The notes: generated by a model not told the origin, from the letters alone. Shown: positions 41,880 to 49,601, counted from the stretch's first letter. The stretch: DNA of 51,437 nucleotides from an uncultured Candidatus Saccharibacteria bacterium (GCA_934725355.1 CAKVAO010000006.1:1-51437); one strand, 5' to 3'. Numbers and translations are program-made.

Positions 41880-43008
41880 ACGAGATAATTTACCGGGTAC
41901 ACCGCCGGAATTTACTGTATCACAAGCAGTAGCTGTGCTAAATCAGGTACTGACGACTGCGCTACCTTATATCGATATAGTAGGCGAGGTGGCGAACTAT
42001 AAGGTAAATCAGGGCAAATGGGTATTCTTTGACCTGAAGGATAAAGACTGTATATTGAACTGTTTTATGTCAGTATACAATCTGCGTGTAGCATTAGAAG
42101 ATGGCATGAAGGTGAAAGTGCGGGCGCGTCCTAGTTTGACTAAGTGGGGTCGCTTTAGCATGACGGTGCAGCTAATAAAGCCGGTAGGCGAAGGGTCAAT
42201 CAAGAAGTCTTTCGAGATTTTGAAGAAGAAGCTGACGGCTGAAGGCCTGTTCGATCAACGTCGCAAGCGGCCGCTACCTAAGCTACCACAACATATCGGG
42301 GTAATATCATCGGTACAAGCAGCGGGCTATGCTGACTTTATAAAAATTCTCGGCGCACGTATGTCTGGTCTGACGATTGATGTTATTTCAGTCCAAGTGC
42401 AGGGCGACGTGGCAGCAGACCAAATCATTAGCGCAATTCACCAGATGAACGAATTACCTAACCCACCTGAAGTGCTAGCCATTTTGCGTGGTGGTGGTTC
42501 GCGTGATGATCTAGCGGTATTTGATGACGAAAAATTGGTGCGTGCTATTGCGGCGTCGCGCATTCCCACTATTACAGGTATAGGTCACGAAATCGACACG
42601 ACGCTTGCTGACTTAGCATCAGACTTGCGAGCCAGTACGCCATCCAATGCGGCAGAGCTATTAGTGCTTGATCGTCGCGAGCTGTTGGCGGCAACCACAG
42701 ATAAACTGTATGGTATGGTGCAGGCGTTGGAATCGCAGACTAAGAATCAGCGCAATGAAATGATGCACACCTTGGATCGAATTAGCCAACTAACAGACCG
42801 TTGCCTGCGCGATGGCAAGGCACATTTTGCGGCGACCGCTGGTGCACTAAACGCTTATAACCCGCGAGCAGCTTTAAAACGTGGCTATGCACTAGTCTGG
42901 GCGAGCGAGCACATACTAAAAGCTACGCCTGCTAATGGCGATCGATTAACGATTGAAACAGCAACCAATTTAATTGAAACGGAGGTGAGGAATGTCAGGG
43001 CAAAGTAA
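41872..43008 (+). CDS. xseA: Exodeoxyribonuclease VII large subunit
   Basis: Catalytic subunit of ExoVII, which degrades single-stranded DNA from both ends; 378 aa. The N-terminal OB-fold is VGEVANYKVNQGKWVFFDLKD, then GRFSMTVQLIKPVGEGS. The catalytic region has IGVISSVQAAGYADFIKIL, LAILRGGGSRDDLAVFDDE and ITGIGHEIDTTLADLASD. The helical C-terminus is shorter than in E. coli. The start is GTG, overlapping the upstream gene; the xseB start overlaps its end by 17 bp, a typical coupled arrangement. Confidence 0.95.
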   Translation: MDKRDNLPGTPPEFTVSQAVAVLNQVLTTALPYIDIVGEVANYKVNQGKWVFFDLKDKDCILNCFMSVYNLRVALEDGMKVKVRARPSLTKWGRFSMTVQLIKPVGEGSIKKSFEILKKKLTAEGLFDQRRKRPLPKLPQHIGVISSVQAAGYADFIKILGARMSGLTIDVISVQVQGDVAADQIISAIHQMNELPNPPEVLAILRGGGSRDDLAVFDDEKLVRAIAASRIPTITGIGHEIDTTLADLASDLRASTPSNAAELLVLDRRELLAATTDKLYGMVQALESQTKNQRNEMMHTLDRISQLTDRCLRDGKAHFAATAGALNAYNPRAALKRGYALVWASEHILKATPANGDRLTIETATNLIETEVRNVRAK

Positions 43009-43213
43009 AGAAACGGTAGACTTGAACCAGCTAATGGCACAGCTGGACAAGATTGTAGCTTGGTTTAATGCTGGCGATGTTGACATCGAACAGGCTGCTA
43101 AGAAATTTGATGAAGGTGTTAAACTAGCGGAACAGATTAAACAGCGTCTAGCGGAAACCGAAAACAAGGTTAACCAAATCAAACTAAAGCTAGAGAAATT
43201 TGAAGACCAATAG
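42992..43213 (+). CDS. xseB: Exodeoxyribonuclease VII small subunit
   Basis: Regulatory subunit of ExoVII, 73 aa, normal length. Pattern LNQLMAQLDKIVAWFNAGDVDIEQAAKKFDEG followed by a helix rich in Glu and Lys (AEQIKQRLAETENKVNQIK) is the family signature. GGAGGTGAGGA lies before ATG. Coupled to xseA. Confidence 0.94.
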   Translation: MSGQSKETVDLNQLMAQLDKIVAWFNAGDVDIEQAAKKFDEGVKLAEQIKQRLAETENKVNQIKLKLEKFEDQ

Positions 43214-43234
43214 CTCTTATGCTAAAATTAAGTC

Positions 43235-43900
43235 ATGAAACATGATGAGCGGGGTGTGGTTAATCCACTGTTGATAGCAACTATATTGCTAGCGGTGTTT
43301 TTAGCAGCGGCAGCTGGCGCCTTTGTCTGGGCGTATTCTGGTATGGTGGACTGGCAGAAGAATGGTCAGGCTAAAGTCGATAGTGCAGTAGCTGACGCAA
43401 AGGGGCAGCAACAAAAGGACGATCAGGCTAAGTTTAACGAAGAGCAGAAGAAGCCGAATCTGACTTACCAAGGCCCGTCAGAGATGGGCTCGGTTCGCTT
43501 TGACTATCCTAAAACTTGGTCTGGCTACACTGCCGAAAGCAGTAACAATGATTTGCAGGTGTATTTCTATCCATCGATGGTACCAAAGGTTAACCCTGAT
43601 GTAACGCCTTATGCATTGCGCGTCAGTGTAACCAACGATACCTATTCAGATGTCATAAAGAGTTATGAAAGTCTAGTAGAGAACGGCAAGGCGACGGCAA
43701 ATCCAACGGTTATTGGCGCCAAGGAAGGCTTTGCAGGATACTCGGGCATGCGTGTTGACGGTCAGCTGAGTGATACGATTAACGGTTCTGTTGTGATATT
43801 CAAGGTGCGCGATAAAACATTGCGTATGTATGTGGATCGCTCGGACTTTGTGAATGACTTTAATAATACGATTCTAAGAACCCTGCAGTTCCAACCATAG
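43235..43900 (+). CDS. Membrane-anchored extracytoplasmic protein, 221 aa
   Basis: Not recognised as a named family. One N-terminal helix (about 10-33, LLIATILLAVFLAAAAGAFVW) anchors it. A charged coiled linker follows (35-75), then a globular domain of about 145 residues: GSVRFDYPKTWSGYT and a C-terminal FNNTILRTLQFQP. The fold reads like the PsbP/Mog1-type domains often found on bacterial lipoproteins; low certainty. TGC-TAAAAT (43223-43228) ends 6 nt before ATG, so the mRNA is probably leaderless although xseB is only 21 bp away. Confidence 0.75.
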   Translation: MKHDERGVVNPLLIATILLAVFLAAAAGAFVWAYSGMVDWQKNGQAKVDSAVADAKGQQQKDDQAKFNEEQKKPNLTYQGPSEMGSVRFDYPKTWSGYTAESSNNDLQVYFYPSMVPKVNPDVTPYALRVSVTNDTYSDVIKSYESLVENGKATANPTVIGAKEGFAGYSGMRVDGQLSDTINGSVVIFKVRDKTLRMYVDRSDFVNDFNNTILRTLQFQP

Positions 43901-43972
43901 TGCAGATATGGCTAAAAATACTGGTAGCATAAGCACCATCAATCTGCGGATTTTGCTATACTAGTTGTAGAT

Positions 43973-44692
43973 ATGAAGTGGCAGGAGGTGGATTTAGGTG
44001 CTTTATCAGTAGCCGCGGCGTCACGTGATTTGCGGGCTCCGTTGGTTCGTCTCCGCCAGCTTTCTTTTGAGCTATCAGACGCCAAAGGTCAAAATCAAGT
44101 AGCATTAGATCAAATGCAACTAACTCTGGACGAAATGTTCAGACTAGTGGGTCAATTGGCGCAGGTAACTAAGCCGCTGAACAACGAATTAGAGCTTGAG
44201 CCAATTCAGTTAGACGGGCTAATTCAGGAAGTTAGTTGCAGCTTGAAACCACTGAGCCACAGTCTAAAGCGTGATTTTGTCTGCGAGTTGCCGACGCGTA
44301 AGCGACTGATTGCGGTAGGTAATTATCAGACGCTCAGTAGTATATTGACGCGCTTTATGTCGGACGCCTTGCACTACAATGTAGAGCAGCGACCAGTCGA
44401 GCTATCCGTTCAAGCTTCACGCGATGATCAGGTAAAGGTGGCGATTTGCGATTATGGCTCGGCATTTGACGATCGACGTGATCAAACGCTACTAGTCACT
44501 AGCAATTTAGTGGATAATTTAAATCCAATTCACACGCGTCCGCTAATGAGTAGTCTGAACCTGCTGTTAGCGAGTAAGCTAGCGCAGGCTATGCATGGTC
44601 ATATTGAGCTGCACCGTCACCGAAAAGGTGGGGTGACTATCGAGACTTATTTGCCGCTGAGTCATCAGCTGAGTCTACTGGGGGTGCAGTGA
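43973..44692 (+). CDS. Degenerate histidine-kinase-like protein
   Basis: 239 aa, cytoplasmic, no sensor domain or membrane helix. Residues 12-75 align with a HisKA dimerisation helix, but the motif that should read S-H-E-L-R-T-P-L is ASRDLRAPL, so the phospho-accepting His is Arg18. Residues 100-235 resemble a HATPase_c domain: the N-box region is RFMSDALHYN (Asp where Asn is usual), the G1-like region CDYGSAFDDRRD lacks the second Gly, and the end AQAMHGHIELHRHRKGGV fits the G2 end. It is unlikely to autophosphorylate. TGC-TATACT lies 10 nt before ATG. It overlaps the receiver gene by 4 bp (GTGA). Confidence 0.75.
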   Translation: MKWQEVDLGALSVAAASRDLRAPLVRLRQLSFELSDAKGQNQVALDQMQLTLDEMFRLVGQLAQVTKPLNNELELEPIQLDGLIQEVSCSLKPLSHSLKRDFVCELPTRKRLIAVGNYQTLSSILTRFMSDALHYNVEQRPVELSVQASRDDQVKVAICDYGSAFDDRRDQTLLVTSNLVDNLNPIHTRPLMSSLNLLLASKLAQAMHGHIELHRHRKGGVTIETYLPLSHQLSLLGVQ

Positions 44693-45093
44693 ATATCTTG
44701 ATTCTAGAGGACGACCAGTGGTTTGCGGCTAGTCTTGGTCGAACGCTGGCGGTGCATGGCTATGATACTAAAATAGTCAACGACCCAGATAGAGTGTTTG
44801 AACTGCTAAACCAAGCAAAATACGGGGCGATTATTATGGATGTACATCTTGGGCGGTTTAATGCTATTACATTGTTAAATGAAATGGCAACTTATGACGA
44901 CACGTTAGCTCTGTCAAAAATTATTTTATCGGCGTCGGGACACGATATTGCATTAGACGACGTACGACAGTTCGGTGTGATAGCAGTGCTAGATAAAGCG
45001 ACATATCAGATGGATGACATTTTGAAGGCTCTTCCACAGAGCAAGCTAACGTCTACCGGTGTAGTAGGAAAATTGAAGAAGAGGGGTAACTAA
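44689..45093 (+). CDS. Receiver-domain protein paired with the degenerate kinase
   Basis: 134 aa, receiver domain plus a short basic tail (KLTSTGVVGKLKKRG) and no DNA-binding domain. Acidic pocket EDD at 7-9, phospho-acceptor Asp51 in IIMDVHLG and Lys103 in VLDKAT are present; the switch position reads Ser (LSASGH). So it could be phosphorylated, but not by its immediate neighbour. GTG start inside the previous stop (GTGA), and its stop overlaps the recO start (TAATG), so the three genes are translated as a unit. Confidence 0.85.
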   Translation: MNILILEDDQWFAASLGRTLAVHGYDTKIVNDPDRVFELLNQAKYGAIIMDVHLGRFNAITLLNEMATYDDTLALSKIILSASGHDIALDDVRQFGVIAVLDKATYQMDDILKALPQSKLTSTGVVGKLKKRGN

Positions 45094-45785
45094 TGGCACA
45101 GAATCTCAAGACTAATGCCATCATTCTGCGACGCACCAATTATCGTGAAGCCGACCGTATTTTAACAGTCTTAACACCACATAATGGGCAGATTGCCGTC
45201 ATCGCTAAGGGCGTCCGACGCGAACAATCGAGGCTGGCTGGTGGCATTGAGCTGTTTGCGGAATGCGAATTAAACTTAGTGCGGAGTAGTATGAATATTG
45301 ATGGTATGTGGACGCTGACTGGCTCGCGCATTGTTAGTTTTTACGACCAAATCATGACCGATTACGACCGATTGCAGTTCGGTTATGAAGCAATAAAGAA
45401 AATTGCTGACCTTTCAAACGCCATCGATTCGCCTGAGCTATACCAGATTATACTGAACGTAATTCGGTTGTTGAATAATCAGACAATTGATTTGCGCTTG
45501 ATTAAAGCTTGGTTTTATTTGCGCGTAGCACGTCTTAGCGGCAGTGAATTGAACCTATTTACTGATATTAGTGGCATGAAATTAGTAGAGGGTGCTAGTT
45601 ATAACTTTGATTTGGCTAACAATGCCTTCGTTTACAGCGACCAAGGTCAATATCAATCGAATACAATTAAGCTGCTGCGATTGATGATGGCGAATGATGC
45701 GGCGCTACTGGCGCGTTTGCGCGGCTTAGACGATAAGGCTATTTCTGATGCGTTCTACCTTTCGCAGGTAGCAGCAGGAAAATAG
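45093..45785 (+). CDS. recO: DNA repair protein RecO
   Basis: Loads RecA on SSB-coated gaps with RecR; 230 aa, about the usual length. N-terminal OB-fold: KTNAIILRRTNYREADRILTVLTPHNGQIAVIAKGVRR, then SRLAGGIELFAECELNLVRS. The Cys4 zinc site of many RecO proteins is missing: the region reads FTDISGMKLVEG with no cysteines. The start overlaps the receiver gene (TAATG). recO next to glyS is a common order; the signalling genes in front are not. Confidence 0.92.
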   Translation: MAQNLKTNAIILRRTNYREADRILTVLTPHNGQIAVIAKGVRREQSRLAGGIELFAECELNLVRSSMNIDGMWTLTGSRIVSFYDQIMTDYDRLQFGYEAIKKIADLSNAIDSPELYQIILNVIRLLNNQTIDLRLIKAWFYLRVARLSGSELNLFTDISGMKLVEGASYNFDLANNAFVYSDQGQYQSNTIKLLRLMMANDAALLARLRGLDDKAISDAFYLSQVAAGK

Positions 45786-45811
45786 CAGATTTTGTGGTGT
45801 ATAATAGGCAT

Positions 45812-47158
45812 ATGGAAGATATTATTTCGCTATGTAAGCGTCGAGGGTTTATATTTCAAGGTTCGGCTGTTTATGACGGACTGGCTGGAACGTGGGACTG
45901 GGGCCCACTAGGTGTTGAGCTGAAGCGTCGTGTCATGGATTTATGGTGGCAGTTCTGGGTTGACCGCCGTCCAGAAATTTACGGTGTAGACGCGGCTATA
46001 ATCATGAATCCTAAGGTTTGGCAGGCTAGTGGCCACGTAGCCACGTTTGCTGACCCGTTGGTTGAGGACACCGTGAATCATCGTCGCTATCGCGCTGATC
46101 ACCTGCTAAAGGATAAAGGTATAGAGGCGGAAGGTCTCACTAACGATGAAATCACGAAGCTAATCCGCGAGCATGACATCAAGTCGCCTGATGGCAATCC
46201 GCTATCTGACGTGCGTAGCTTTAACATGATGTTCAAGACTACGGTTGGTCCAGTCGACACGGCAGAAGCAGTAGCCTACCTGCGACCTGAGACTGCGCAG
46301 GGCATCTTTACTAATTATCGCAATGTGGTTGATACGCTGTATCCGAATTTGCCATTTGGTTTGGCGCAGCAGGGCAAGGCGTTCCGTAACGAGATAAGCC
46401 CGCGCGACTTTATTTTCCGCTCGCGCGAGTTCGAGCAAATGGAAATTGAATACTTTGTGAAGCCAGATCAGTGGGATAAGGAATTTACGATGCTGCTAGG
46501 TCTAATTCATGAGTTCCTAGAGCAAGTGATTGGCTTGCCGGCGGATAAGATTCATGAATATGAAGTACCAGAGAACGACCGTGCGCACTATAGCAAGCGC
46601 ACAATTGACATCGAGTTTGACTATCCAATCGGTCGTGAAGAGCTGATGGGACTAGCATATCGTACAGATTTCGATTTGCAGAATATTCAACGTGTAGCAA
46701 AGAAATCTATGGAATATCGTCCTAAGGATGGTAGCGAGCCATTTGTACCGCACGTGATTGAGCCGTCATTCGGTGTTGAGCGATTGGTTATGGCGATCCT
46801 CTGCGCATTCTATCAGGCTGACGAGGTGGGTGGCAGCAAGCGCAACGTGTTGCGTCTACCACATCAGCTGGCGCCAATTATGATAACGGTGTCGCCATTA
46901 CTAAAGAACAAACCAGAGTTAGTTAAGAAGGCACAGGAAGTCTATGCTATGCTAAACAATGCAATGCCGGGGCGGGTAAATTGGGACGATAGCGGCAATA
47001 TTGGTAAGCGCTATCGCAAAGCCGATGAAATCGGTGTGCCGCACTGTGTGGTCATCGACTTTGATTCGTTGGAAAATGATGATGTTACTGTACGCGATCG
47101 CGACACCACAGAACAAAAGCGCGTGAAGACTGCGGAACTGGTTAAAGTTCTTGACTAA
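45812..47158 (+). CDS. glyS: Glycyl-tRNA synthetase, dimeric (alpha2) type
   Basis: Class II synthetase charging tRNA-Gly; 448 aa. Motifs: CKRRGFIFQGSAVYDGLAGTWDWGPLG at the N-terminus, LRPETAQGIFTNYRNV, QQGKAFRNEISPRDFIFRSREFEQMEIEYF (motif 2) and VIEPSFGVERLVMAIL (motif 3). The C-terminal anticodon domain carries PGRVNWDDSGNIGKRYRKADEIGVPHCV. This is the single-chain form, not the glyQ/glyS pair. TATAAT (45800-45805) ends 6 nt before ATG 45812, so the in-frame ATG at 45794 is rejected and the mRNA is probably leaderless. Confidence 0.96.
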   Translation: MEDIISLCKRRGFIFQGSAVYDGLAGTWDWGPLGVELKRRVMDLWWQFWVDRRPEIYGVDAAIIMNPKVWQASGHVATFADPLVEDTVNHRRYRADHLLKDKGIEAEGLTNDEITKLIREHDIKSPDGNPLSDVRSFNMMFKTTVGPVDTAEAVAYLRPETAQGIFTNYRNVVDTLYPNLPFGLAQQGKAFRNEISPRDFIFRSREFEQMEIEYFVKPDQWDKEFTMLLGLIHEFLEQVIGLPADKIHEYEVPENDRAHYSKRTIDIEFDYPIGREELMGLAYRTDFDLQNIQRVAKKSMEYRPKDGSEPFVPHVIEPSFGVERLVMAILCAFYQADEVGGSKRNVLRLPHQLAPIMITVSPLLKNKPELVKKAQEVYAMLNNAMPGRVNWDDSGNIGKRYRKADEIGVPHCVVIDFDSLENDDVTVRDRDTTEQKRVKTAELVKVLD

Positions 47159-47179
47159 ACGCTAGCGTTACCGTATAAT
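47151..47179 (+). promoter_or_regulatory. Promoter of 47189 orphan, with palindrome in the spacer
   Basis: TTGACT (47151-47156), 17-bp spacer, TATAAT (47174-47179). The spacer contains the perfect 12-bp palindrome AACGCTAGCGTT (47158-47169), a possible operator. The -35 overlaps the glyS stop region. Confidence 0.65.
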
Positions 47180-47188
47180 AAGCTCATT

Positions 47189-47965
47189 ATGAAAGGAAGT
47201 CGTCAGGAGTGTGTCGGCTCGCCCGACAAACAAACACCTCATAGCAGTATTAATGTGGCTGCTAGCCATAATGTGGCAGAAGATACTAACGAACGTGAAC
47301 TAGGTGATAGCGACCAAGAGCTGAAGCAAGCGCTTGGTCGCTTTGTGATCCATGGCCCTGATCGCCATACGCTAGCTGATGAATCAAATAGGCCAATTGC
47401 TGATCGTCGTGCTAACGTGCTTTTTGGTGCATACAGCGACGCGCAGGGAAACCAGCAACAGCTGCGCGGAATTGTTGATACTTGGCATCAGGATGAACCT
47501 GCGCAAGGTGGTATTGGTGTAGGCAACTTTGCAAAAGCTGCGGCTGATCCACGCCAACTGAACCGACACCGCGTGTTCGACCGAGGCGAAATGAGCTTTG
47601 TTTCGCGCCTGGGTGCTACGGTAGTGCGAATTGCTGTGCAACGTTACGATTATTATAATCGCGAAGCTGCTATGAATGACGAAGAATATGATAAAAATGG
47701 CAACTTGACACCTGTCAAAGATAACATTACCATAACGCCGTTAGACCCAACCGCACCGCATTACATGGAGTATTTAAAGCGTTTTAGCGATGAAGATGAA
47801 AGATTGGCTAAAATTACAGCAGAAGACAAGAGAGAACGCGAGGCTATAGCGGAACAACGAGAAGCAGCACAACTAGCCGAAAAGGCATACAGGGATAATG
47901 CCGTTGACAACTTGTCGAATAGTAATAAAGCAGAGCCCGCGTCGAGCGACTATGCACTTACCTAA
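47189..47965 (+). CDS. Orphan protein, 258 aa, helical charged C-terminus
   Basis: Not recognised. The N-terminal 50 residues are polar and disordered (CVGSPDKQTPHSSINVAASH). A central globular part of about 45-165 includes LGRFVIHGPDRHTLADES, ANVLFGAYSDAQGNQQQLRG and FDRGEMSFVSRLGATVVRI. The last 70 residues are a charged helix (DEDERLAKITAEDKREREAIAEQ). No signal peptide or membrane segment. The ATG lies 9 nt after the -10 box, so the leader is absent or a few nt. Function unknown. Confidence 0.68.
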   Translation: MKGSRQECVGSPDKQTPHSSINVAASHNVAEDTNERELGDSDQELKQALGRFVIHGPDRHTLADESNRPIADRRANVLFGAYSDAQGNQQQLRGIVDTWHQDEPAQGGIGVGNFAKAAADPRQLNRHRVFDRGEMSFVSRLGATVVRIAVQRYDYYNREAAMNDEEYDKNGNLTPVKDNITITPLDPTAPHYMEYLKRFSDEDERLAKITAEDKREREAIAEQREAAQLAEKAYRDNAVDNLSNSNKAEPASSDYALT

Positions 47966-47976
47966 GGTTGCAAGTC

Positions 47977-48005
47977 TTGACATTATTTGCGTAAAGTGCT
48001 AATGT
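47977..48005 (+). promoter_or_regulatory. Promoter of the aldolase gene
   Basis: TTGACA (47977-47982), 17-bp spacer, TGC-TAATGT (48000-48005). Confidence 0.75.
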
Positions 48006-48044
48006 TAATATTGGCTTAAGATTTGAAATAAAAAAGGAGAATAA

Positions 48045-48935
48045 ATGGCAAATTTAAAAATGCTAGAACAGATGAAACATGGCAAAGGCTTTATTGCAGC
48101 TCTCGACCAGAGCGGTGGTAGCACGCCCAAAGCACTAAGGGCTTATGGTATCGATGAGTTGCAATACCATAACGAAGATGAAATGTTTGATATGGTGCAC
48201 CAGATGCGCGCCCGTATTATTACAAGCCCTGCGTTCACAAACGAACATATATTGGGTGCAATTTTGTTTGAAAAGACTATGCTAAGCCAGATTGATGGCA
48301 AATATACTGCTGAATATCTATGGCAGAACAAACATGTTGTACCGTTTTTGAAGGTTGATAGTGGTCTAGCTGAGCAGGCCGATGGCGTACAGCTGATGAA
48401 ACCAATTCCAGAGTTAGCGAACCGTTTGGCTGAGGCCAATCAACATGGTGTATTTGGTACTAAAATGCGTAGTGTCATCCACGAACTAAACCACGATGGT
48501 ATTAAGGCGATTATTGATCAACAGTTTGCGATAGCGAAGACGATTTGTGATGCCGGTCTAGTGCCGATTATCGAGCCAGAAGTAGACATTCATGCCGAGC
48601 AAAAGGATGAGATCGAGCATGCAATGAAGGTGGAAATTACTCGACATCTGGACAGCTGGGATGCAAATGATCTGGTTATGTTTAAATTTAGTATTCCTAC
48701 TACACCTGATTTATACGCTGATCTATATAGCTACGACGCCGTGGTGCGAATTGTTGCATTATCGGGTGGCTATAGTGTTGACGAAGCTTGTGTAAAGCTA
48801 GCTCAGAACCACAATATGCCAGCTAGCTTTAGTCGTGCTTTGCTGCAAAACCTACGCGCCCAGCAGAGCGACGAAGAGTTTAACGAGACTTTGAAGCAGG
48901 CGATCGAGCAAATCTATCAGGCATCAGTTAATTAG
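48045..48935 (+). CDS. fda: Fructose-bisphosphate aldolase, class I
   Basis: Cleaves fructose 1,6-bisphosphate to DHAP and glyceraldehyde 3-phosphate through a Schiff base; 296 aa, the length of the Staphylococcus-type class I enzyme. Features: GKGFIAALDQSGGSTPKAL at the N-terminus, VVPFLKVDSGL, PIIEPEVDIH and the Schiff-base Lys in LVMFKFSIPT; a typical C-terminal LSGGYSVDEAC follows. AAAAAGGAG precedes the ATG, and the promoter is near consensus. It is one of few metabolic enzymes in the window and fits a reduced fermentative metabolism. Confidence 0.95.
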   Translation: MANLKMLEQMKHGKGFIAALDQSGGSTPKALRAYGIDELQYHNEDEMFDMVHQMRARIITSPAFTNEHILGAILFEKTMLSQIDGKYTAEYLWQNKHVVPFLKVDSGLAEQADGVQLMKPIPELANRLAEANQHGVFGTKMRSVIHELNHDGIKAIIDQQFAIAKTICDAGLVPIIEPEVDIHAEQKDEIEHAMKVEITRHLDSWDANDLVMFKFSIPTTPDLYADLYSYDAVVRIVALSGGYSVDEACVKLAQNHNMPASFSRALLQNLRAQQSDEEFNETLKQAIEQIYQASVN

Positions 48936-48945
48936 ATTCTCTCGC

Positions 48946-48973
48946 AGCACCTCCCTTCATAAAGGGAGGTGCT
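48946..48973. terminator. Terminator of fda, built from the array hairpin
   Basis: 12-bp stem AGCACCTCCCTT/AAGGGAGGTGCT, CATA loop. It has the same core as the following repeats, so the aldolase terminator may itself be a repeat copy. Confidence 0.75.
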
Positions 48974-48982
48974 TATGATATT

Positions 48983-49039
48983 ATTCGAACCCACCGGCTC
49001 GGCTAGCGTCGACCCACCTCCCTTTGCGAAAGGGAGGTG
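48983..49039 (-). repeat. Double-hairpin repeat, copy 1 (rightward orientation)
   Basis: Starts ATTCGAACCCACCGGCTCGG and ends with the hairpin CCTCCCTTTGCGAAAGGGAGG. Nearly identical to copies at 49534 and 49602; GT replaces GC once in the middle. Confidence 0.9.
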
Positions 49040-49124
49040 CTACACTACAAAAGAGGTACGACGTAGCAGCTGTTAAAATACCTCCCCTTCGCAAAGGAGG
49101 CAGAGCGTAGCACCTATTAAAAAT
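49040..49124. repeat. Partial repeat units between copy 1 and the nuclease cassette
   Basis: Two degraded units: ACGTAGCAGCTGTTAAAAT (near 49060-49078) and GCGTAGCACCTATTAAAAAT (near 49105-49124). The hairpin ACCTCCCCTTCGCAAAGGAGG (49080-49100) lies between them. Confidence 0.65.
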
Positions 49125-49177
49125 ACCTCCCTTTCACAAAGGGAGGTGGCACGACGTAGTCGTGACGGAGGGTTCGA
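49125..49177 (+). repeat. Double-hairpin repeat, inverted copy upstream of the DUF559 gene
   Basis: Hairpin 1 (49126-49146) then hairpin 2 CACGAC-GTA-GTCGTG (49150-49164) and the end GGGTTCGA. It is the reverse-complement layout of the copy at 49534-49589. Hairpin 1 is nearly identical, while hairpin 2 has different sequence but the same fold. Confidence 0.8.
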
Positions 49178-49191
49178 TATATAATACAACT

Positions 49192-49557
49192 ATGGCAGAA
49201 TTCAGAAATAAAAATAACGTAAAATTAGCGCGTGAACTACGAAGGAACATGACACTCGAGGAGAGATTGCTGTGGTACAAATACCTTAGGAGCTTACCAG
49301 TCCGATTCTGCCGTCAGAAGCCCATCGATAATTACATCGTGGACTTCTATTGCCCTAAGCTAAAATTGGTTATTGAGCTAGATGGTGGACAGCATTATGA
49401 CGAAGGTGTAGGTCAAGCCAGCGATGTTGTTAGGACTAAAGCTTTAGAGAGTCATGGGTTAACCGTAATGCGTTTTACTAATACGGATATTAAGAAGAAC
49501 TTTTCGGGTGTATGTTGCCAGATTGACGAGTTTATTCGAACCCACCGGCTCGGCTAG
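49192..49557 (+). CDS. DUF559 endonuclease-like protein (Vsr/restriction-like fold)
   Basis: 121 aa from ATG 49192 (MAEFRNKNNVKLARELRRNMT). TATAAT (49180-49185) ends 6 nt before it, so the longer frame from 49162 is unlikely. The DUF559 pattern is complete: LRRNMTLEERLLWYKYLR, FCRQKPIDNYIVDFYCPKLKLVIELDGGQHYDE, VVRTKALESHGLTVMRFTNTDI. The D, E-x-D and QH residues correspond to the PD-(D/E)XK/Vsr-type active site; function in this family is not established. The last residues (IRTHRLG) are encoded by the downstream repeat copy, so the repeat reaches into the gene. Confidence 0.88.
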   Translation: MAEFRNKNNVKLARELRRNMTLEERLLWYKYLRSLPVRFCRQKPIDNYIVDFYCPKLKLVIELDGGQHYDEGVGQASDVVRTKALESHGLTVMRFTNTDIKKNFSGVCCQIDEFIRTHRLG

Positions 49558-49589
49558 CGCCGACCCACCTCCCTTTGCGAAAGGGAGGT
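49534..49589 (-). repeat. Double-hairpin repeat, copy 2
   Basis: Hairpin 2 here is TCGGC-TAGC-GCCGA, hairpin 1 is CCTCCCTTTGCGAAAGGGAGG. It overlaps the last codons and the stop of the DUF559 gene. Confidence 0.9.
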
Positions 49590-49601
49590 TTACAAAGCAG
49601 C

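Larger units (their letters stand above)
49125..49589 (+). mobile_element. Putative DUF559 cassette with terminal inverted repeats
   Basis: Outermost are the inverted double-hairpin repeats (49125-49177 and 49534-49589). Inside are one promoter and one gene, the Vsr-like nuclease. The arrangement looks like a small transposable or retained unit. Mobility is inferred; no target duplication was found by eye. Confidence 0.4.

Noticed and set aside
48983..49039. tRNA-derived origin of the repeat (TTCGAA next to GGGT, like a T-arm)
   Set aside because: Only the T-loop-like hexamer matches; no acceptor or anticodon arm can be drawn.
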